NCBI GenBank assembly: GCA_951799405.1
Contig: OX637342.1
Coordinates: 18,585,298 to 18,649,297, forward strand
From: Agapetus fuscipes
Lineage: Eukaryota; Arthropoda; Insecta; Trichoptera; Glossosomatidae
Direction of reading: 5' to 3'
DNA: 64,000 bases
The notes under the pieces were generated by a model. The model searched no databases and had not been told where the DNA came from. It saw nothing but the letters and a program-made list of their open reading frames with translations. The translations under genes were made by a program, and so were the position numbers. Shown here in pieces: positions 61,531 through 64,000 of the stretch (positions within the stretch are counted from its first letter, which is position 1; each line of letters starts with the position of its first letter).

Positions 61531-62030
61531 GGAAGGCATCTGGAGGTCTACGTCACTTGTTAGAGTACCGTAGAGGTCTGGTTGTTAGTTTTTATGTTAT
61601 AACGACACAATGCAATTGCAAATTTTAAGGTCTAGTAGCTTTCAACTAATGTTGTACTTTCTCCGTGTGAACGTCATTTGTCCGTTGGAAAAGTTTGTAC
61701 AAGTTTTGTATGAAATAAAATGGGTTCAGATTTTGTTAACCTGATAATATATTTCTACTCCCTGATAAAGTAGACGATGATTTATTGTACTAGGAGCACA
61801 GCCAGTAGACTGAATGTACTCGTACTGCACAATTTGTATGAAACATTGTAACCTGCTTAAGATTTCCAGTGAAATAACATGTAATGTTGACAATGTTTTT
61901 AGAAATGAAGATTATAAAACGAAAATTTTTAAATTGTGATTACGGTCGTTATTTTTTGGAATGAAAAAAACGGATTTTACTGACCGTGGAAAGAGAAAAC
62001 GATTCGGTTCGTCAGAGTCATATCCGACGA
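61531..62030. other. Interval without recognised genes
   Basis: 61560-61580 has agagtaccgtagaggtctgg, a remnant of the type b tail. No coding motifs. Confidence 0.4.
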
Positions 62031-62032
62031 AA

Positions 62033-62240
62033 TGTTGTTTTTTGCTCGAGGTCGAAGGTTGAAGGTCAATAAATGTACCTACAAGCTTCGAGCAAAAAAC
62101 AACAATTCATCAGTTCGTGTTTCTTCTTCGTAGAAGACACACGCCTCCTGAAGACGTCGGAAATGACTCTGACGAAACGTAGAGAAAAGCGTTCTTCTCT
62201 TTCCACGGTCAGTAACATCCGTTTTTTTCATTCCAAAAAA
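62033..62240 (+). mobile_element. Penelope-like fragment with hammerhead motif
   Basis: A 17-bp inverted repeat (gttgttttttgctcga / cgagcaaaaaacaac) lies beside a strong hammerhead motif (62144-62185). Flanking aaatgactctgacgaaac and tccacggtcagtaacatccg recur in shortened inverted form at 61975-62020 (actgaccgtggaaagagaa). Confidence 0.5.
62144..62185 (+). ncRNA. Hammerhead ribozyme-like motif (strong)
   Basis: CTC, CTGAAGA, stem II CGTCG/TGACG around gaaatgactc, GAAA, minimal stem III AC-GT, A, then GAG closing stem I. All core positions are conserved. Confidence 0.6.
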
Positions 62241-62840
62241 AATTATAAATGTAGGTACTTTTGTATAGAACGGATGAATTGGATAGTACTAACGTCAAAC
62301 TATTATATAACTGTACAAATATATCATTTTAATCACAAGACATAAATAAATACAAATTAAAAGCTTAAGGGTGTGTATTAACATTGTGAAGATTCATTTT
62401 CTTTAAATTAATAATGTTAAAATAAAACACAAAGTTTTTCTTCGCGATTGCTTTATTTCATAAAACGCTTTCGGGATCATCGCCCCATTTTAATCACTTG
62501 TGCTCTTGATAGATAAAAATTTTGTTTTTGTTTTTACATAATGCATTTAAATACGGAAACAAAATACAGCGTTATCCTCAAATAATCATAGTTTCTCTTG
62601 TCGCCTTTCCCTAAAACAAGGGTGGCATTTAAGGGGGTTTTATAAATAAAACTGCAAGATTTTTACATGACGAGAGATTAGTCTCATACGAACCCAACAG
62701 AAAATAAATTAAATCCAAACATAATATGGTTTATTTAGCAATAATAATCACTAGCCGATATAAAAGTTGGCCATAATTTCTTGATACTGTTATGTAAATA
62801 GTAGATTAATATAGGTGTATATCGTAGGTAGTGATATTTA
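62241..62840. other. Interval with decayed repeat pieces, no genes
   Basis: A degenerate hammerhead half near 62462-62490 (minus, ATCCCGAAAGCGTTTTATG) and a decayed minus LINE-A hairpin segment at 62595-62640 (cctttccctaaaacaagggtg). Confidence 0.4.
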
Positions 62841-62844
62841 TTAT

Positions 62845-62920
62845 AGTACTAGCAGACTGACCGTGCTGCGCACGGTTGTCTGCTAGGCCCTTCGGGCAGT
62901 GTAAGTCTGGCTTCGCAATA
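62845..62920. other. GC-rich hairpin cluster
   Basis: Stems gaccgtgc/gcacggt and ggcccttcgggc within agtactagcagac...gtctgctag, an outer inverted repeat (tagcagac/gtctgcta). It may be the end of a rolling-circle or DNA element. Confidence 0.35.
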
Positions 62921-63029
62921 ATTTTTCCTCACACCTCCTTCATAGTAATTAAATGCTTTAAGAAGTAATTTGAAAAAAAAATTGCGGTAAAAGGGTTATT
63001 TAGTTCTTTCATGTTCTGAGTATCTTGTA

Positions 63030-63870
63030 TGAAGCATGAGGTATGAGGCTGACCTCCCATACCTAAAAAATGTTCACTGAACGAATGTTTCTCTGTTCCT
63101 GAAAAGGTCGGCAAAATTGCAGGGCTTATGGTCAAGAGAGGCTGAAATTTTTATTTGTAATTACACATGCAGCGTTTGTAAGCGCAAACTCACTCATGTC
63201 TGCTTGGGGGCATGCATTCAATATGAATTATAAAATGTATGTATGCAACTTAGATTTATATTCTAAAATTAAGAACATCAAGTGCTACAATTATATGTTA
63301 GCGTGAAAGAACATTTGCCAGCTTGTGGGTGTGCATTGTATTTGAATCATCAAAACTCTTTTTGCAACTTAAGATTATAAATTAAGATAACCGTTGTTTA
63401 AGGATTTTTCAAACCCAAACTCCTTGACCTAAGGGTTAGTATGAGGCTTACCACCCATATCGCATAAATGGGTTCACTTAGCTAATGTTCCCCCTGTTTC
63501 TGAATAGGTCGGCAAAAGTTGCATGGCTTATGGTTATGAGAGGCTGAAATTTTTATTTGTAATTACACATGCAGCATTTGTAAGCGCAAAGTCACTCATG
63601 TCTGCTTGGGGGCATGCATTGAATATGAATTATAAAATGTATGTATGCAACTTAGATTTATATTCTAAAATTAAAAACATCAAGTGCCACAATTAAATGT
63701 TAGCGTGAAATGACATTTGCCAGTTTGTGGGCGTGCATTCAATTTGAATCATCAAATAACTTTTTTTGCAACTTTAGATTATAAATTAAATTTAACATTG
63801 TTGAAGGATTTTTTAAACTCAAATCCTTGACGGATAGGTAAGTATGAGCTTGAATACCCATATCAGAGGC
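63030..63870 (+). mobile_element. Diverged LINE-A 3'UTR tandem duplication
   Basis: Units 63030-63415 and 63418-63820 are alike over their length (gaggctgaaatttttatttg, gcaacttagatttatattc, ttagcgtgaaa.gaacattt-like) and a third begins at 63822. They preserve the aggtcggcaaaa hairpin region but lie far from the main family, so this is an older or separate subfamily. Confidence 0.65.
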
Positions 63871-64000
63871 GGCTCGTCAATAAAACTTTTGGCAGTTCAT
63901 AATTTCTGCAATTATAGTTTTTCTTTTATTTTCCAATTTGATTTGAATGGAAATTGTAAGAAATACGTACATATATAATGTTTTATTAAGCTATACACGA

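Overview
This window is eukaryotic, AT-rich, intergenic DNA built almost entirely from nested transposable elements. I found no host protein-coding gene, no convincing functional tRNA or rRNA gene and no CRISPR array. The mixture (CR1/L2-like and other arthropod-style LINEs, tRNA- and 5S-derived SINEs, Penelope-type hammerhead ribozyme motifs, LTR retroelements, foldback elements, frequent GTAGGTA-type motifs) suggests a metazoan, most likely an arthropod with a large repeat-rich genome. That assignment is inference. Family names such as LINE-A and SINE-1 are provisional and local to this annotation.

Layout. 0-9 kb: LINE-A 3' ends, the first SINE-1 and SINE-2 copies, a Penelope-like palindrome inserted in a LINE-A tail, a foldback element split by LINE-A, a 1-kb repeat that recurs inverted at 50.6-51.6 kb, and a CR1/L2-like LINE inserted in a SINE-1. 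9-15 kb: a 5'-truncated LINE with a readable reverse transcriptase (9575-10814, minus) inside a LINE-A 3'UTR, a second foldback, a solo LTR and a MITE inside a SINE. 15-28 kb: an element whose ends are inverted minisatellites, fused SINE-2/SINE-1 dimers, a 5S-tRNA SINE, several LINE C-termini and a GC-rich island. 28-34 kb: two oppositely oriented arrays of a 47-48 bp satellite, the right one split by a 0.63-kb palindrome and a SINE-1. 34-51 kb: more of the same families, the most complete LINE-A 3' end (42.7-43.3 kb) and a second minisatellite-ended element. 51.8-55.7 kb: a complete, very young LTR retroelement. 55.7-64 kb: LINE fragments, palindromes, the best 5S-tRNA SINE and a diverged tandem LINE-A pair.

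The most exciting object is the LTR element at 51807-55711 (minus strand). Its 474-bp LTRs differ at one base by eye and it has a 4-bp target duplication. Its only ORF is a 758-residue Gag-like protein with, in order, a SAP-like domain, a coiled coil, a retrotransposon capsid region, a CCHC knuckle, a second coiled coil, a region resembling a TARG1/ALC1-type macro (ADP-ribose-binding) domain, and a C-terminal CCCH zinc finger. The stop codon abuts the 3' LTR, so there is no pol. A Gag carrying a macro domain and a CCCH finger suggests an element that meets the host ADP-ribosylation/PARP system.

A second theme is modular RNA-derived retroposons. One tRNA-related SINE (SINE-2) occurs with a 5S rRNA head, with at least two different 3' tails (one shared with a CR1/L2-like LINE), and fused to another tRNA-SINE (SINE-1). 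Roughly fifteen hammerhead-ribozyme-like motifs of the Penelope type are scattered through the window, several in long palindromes.
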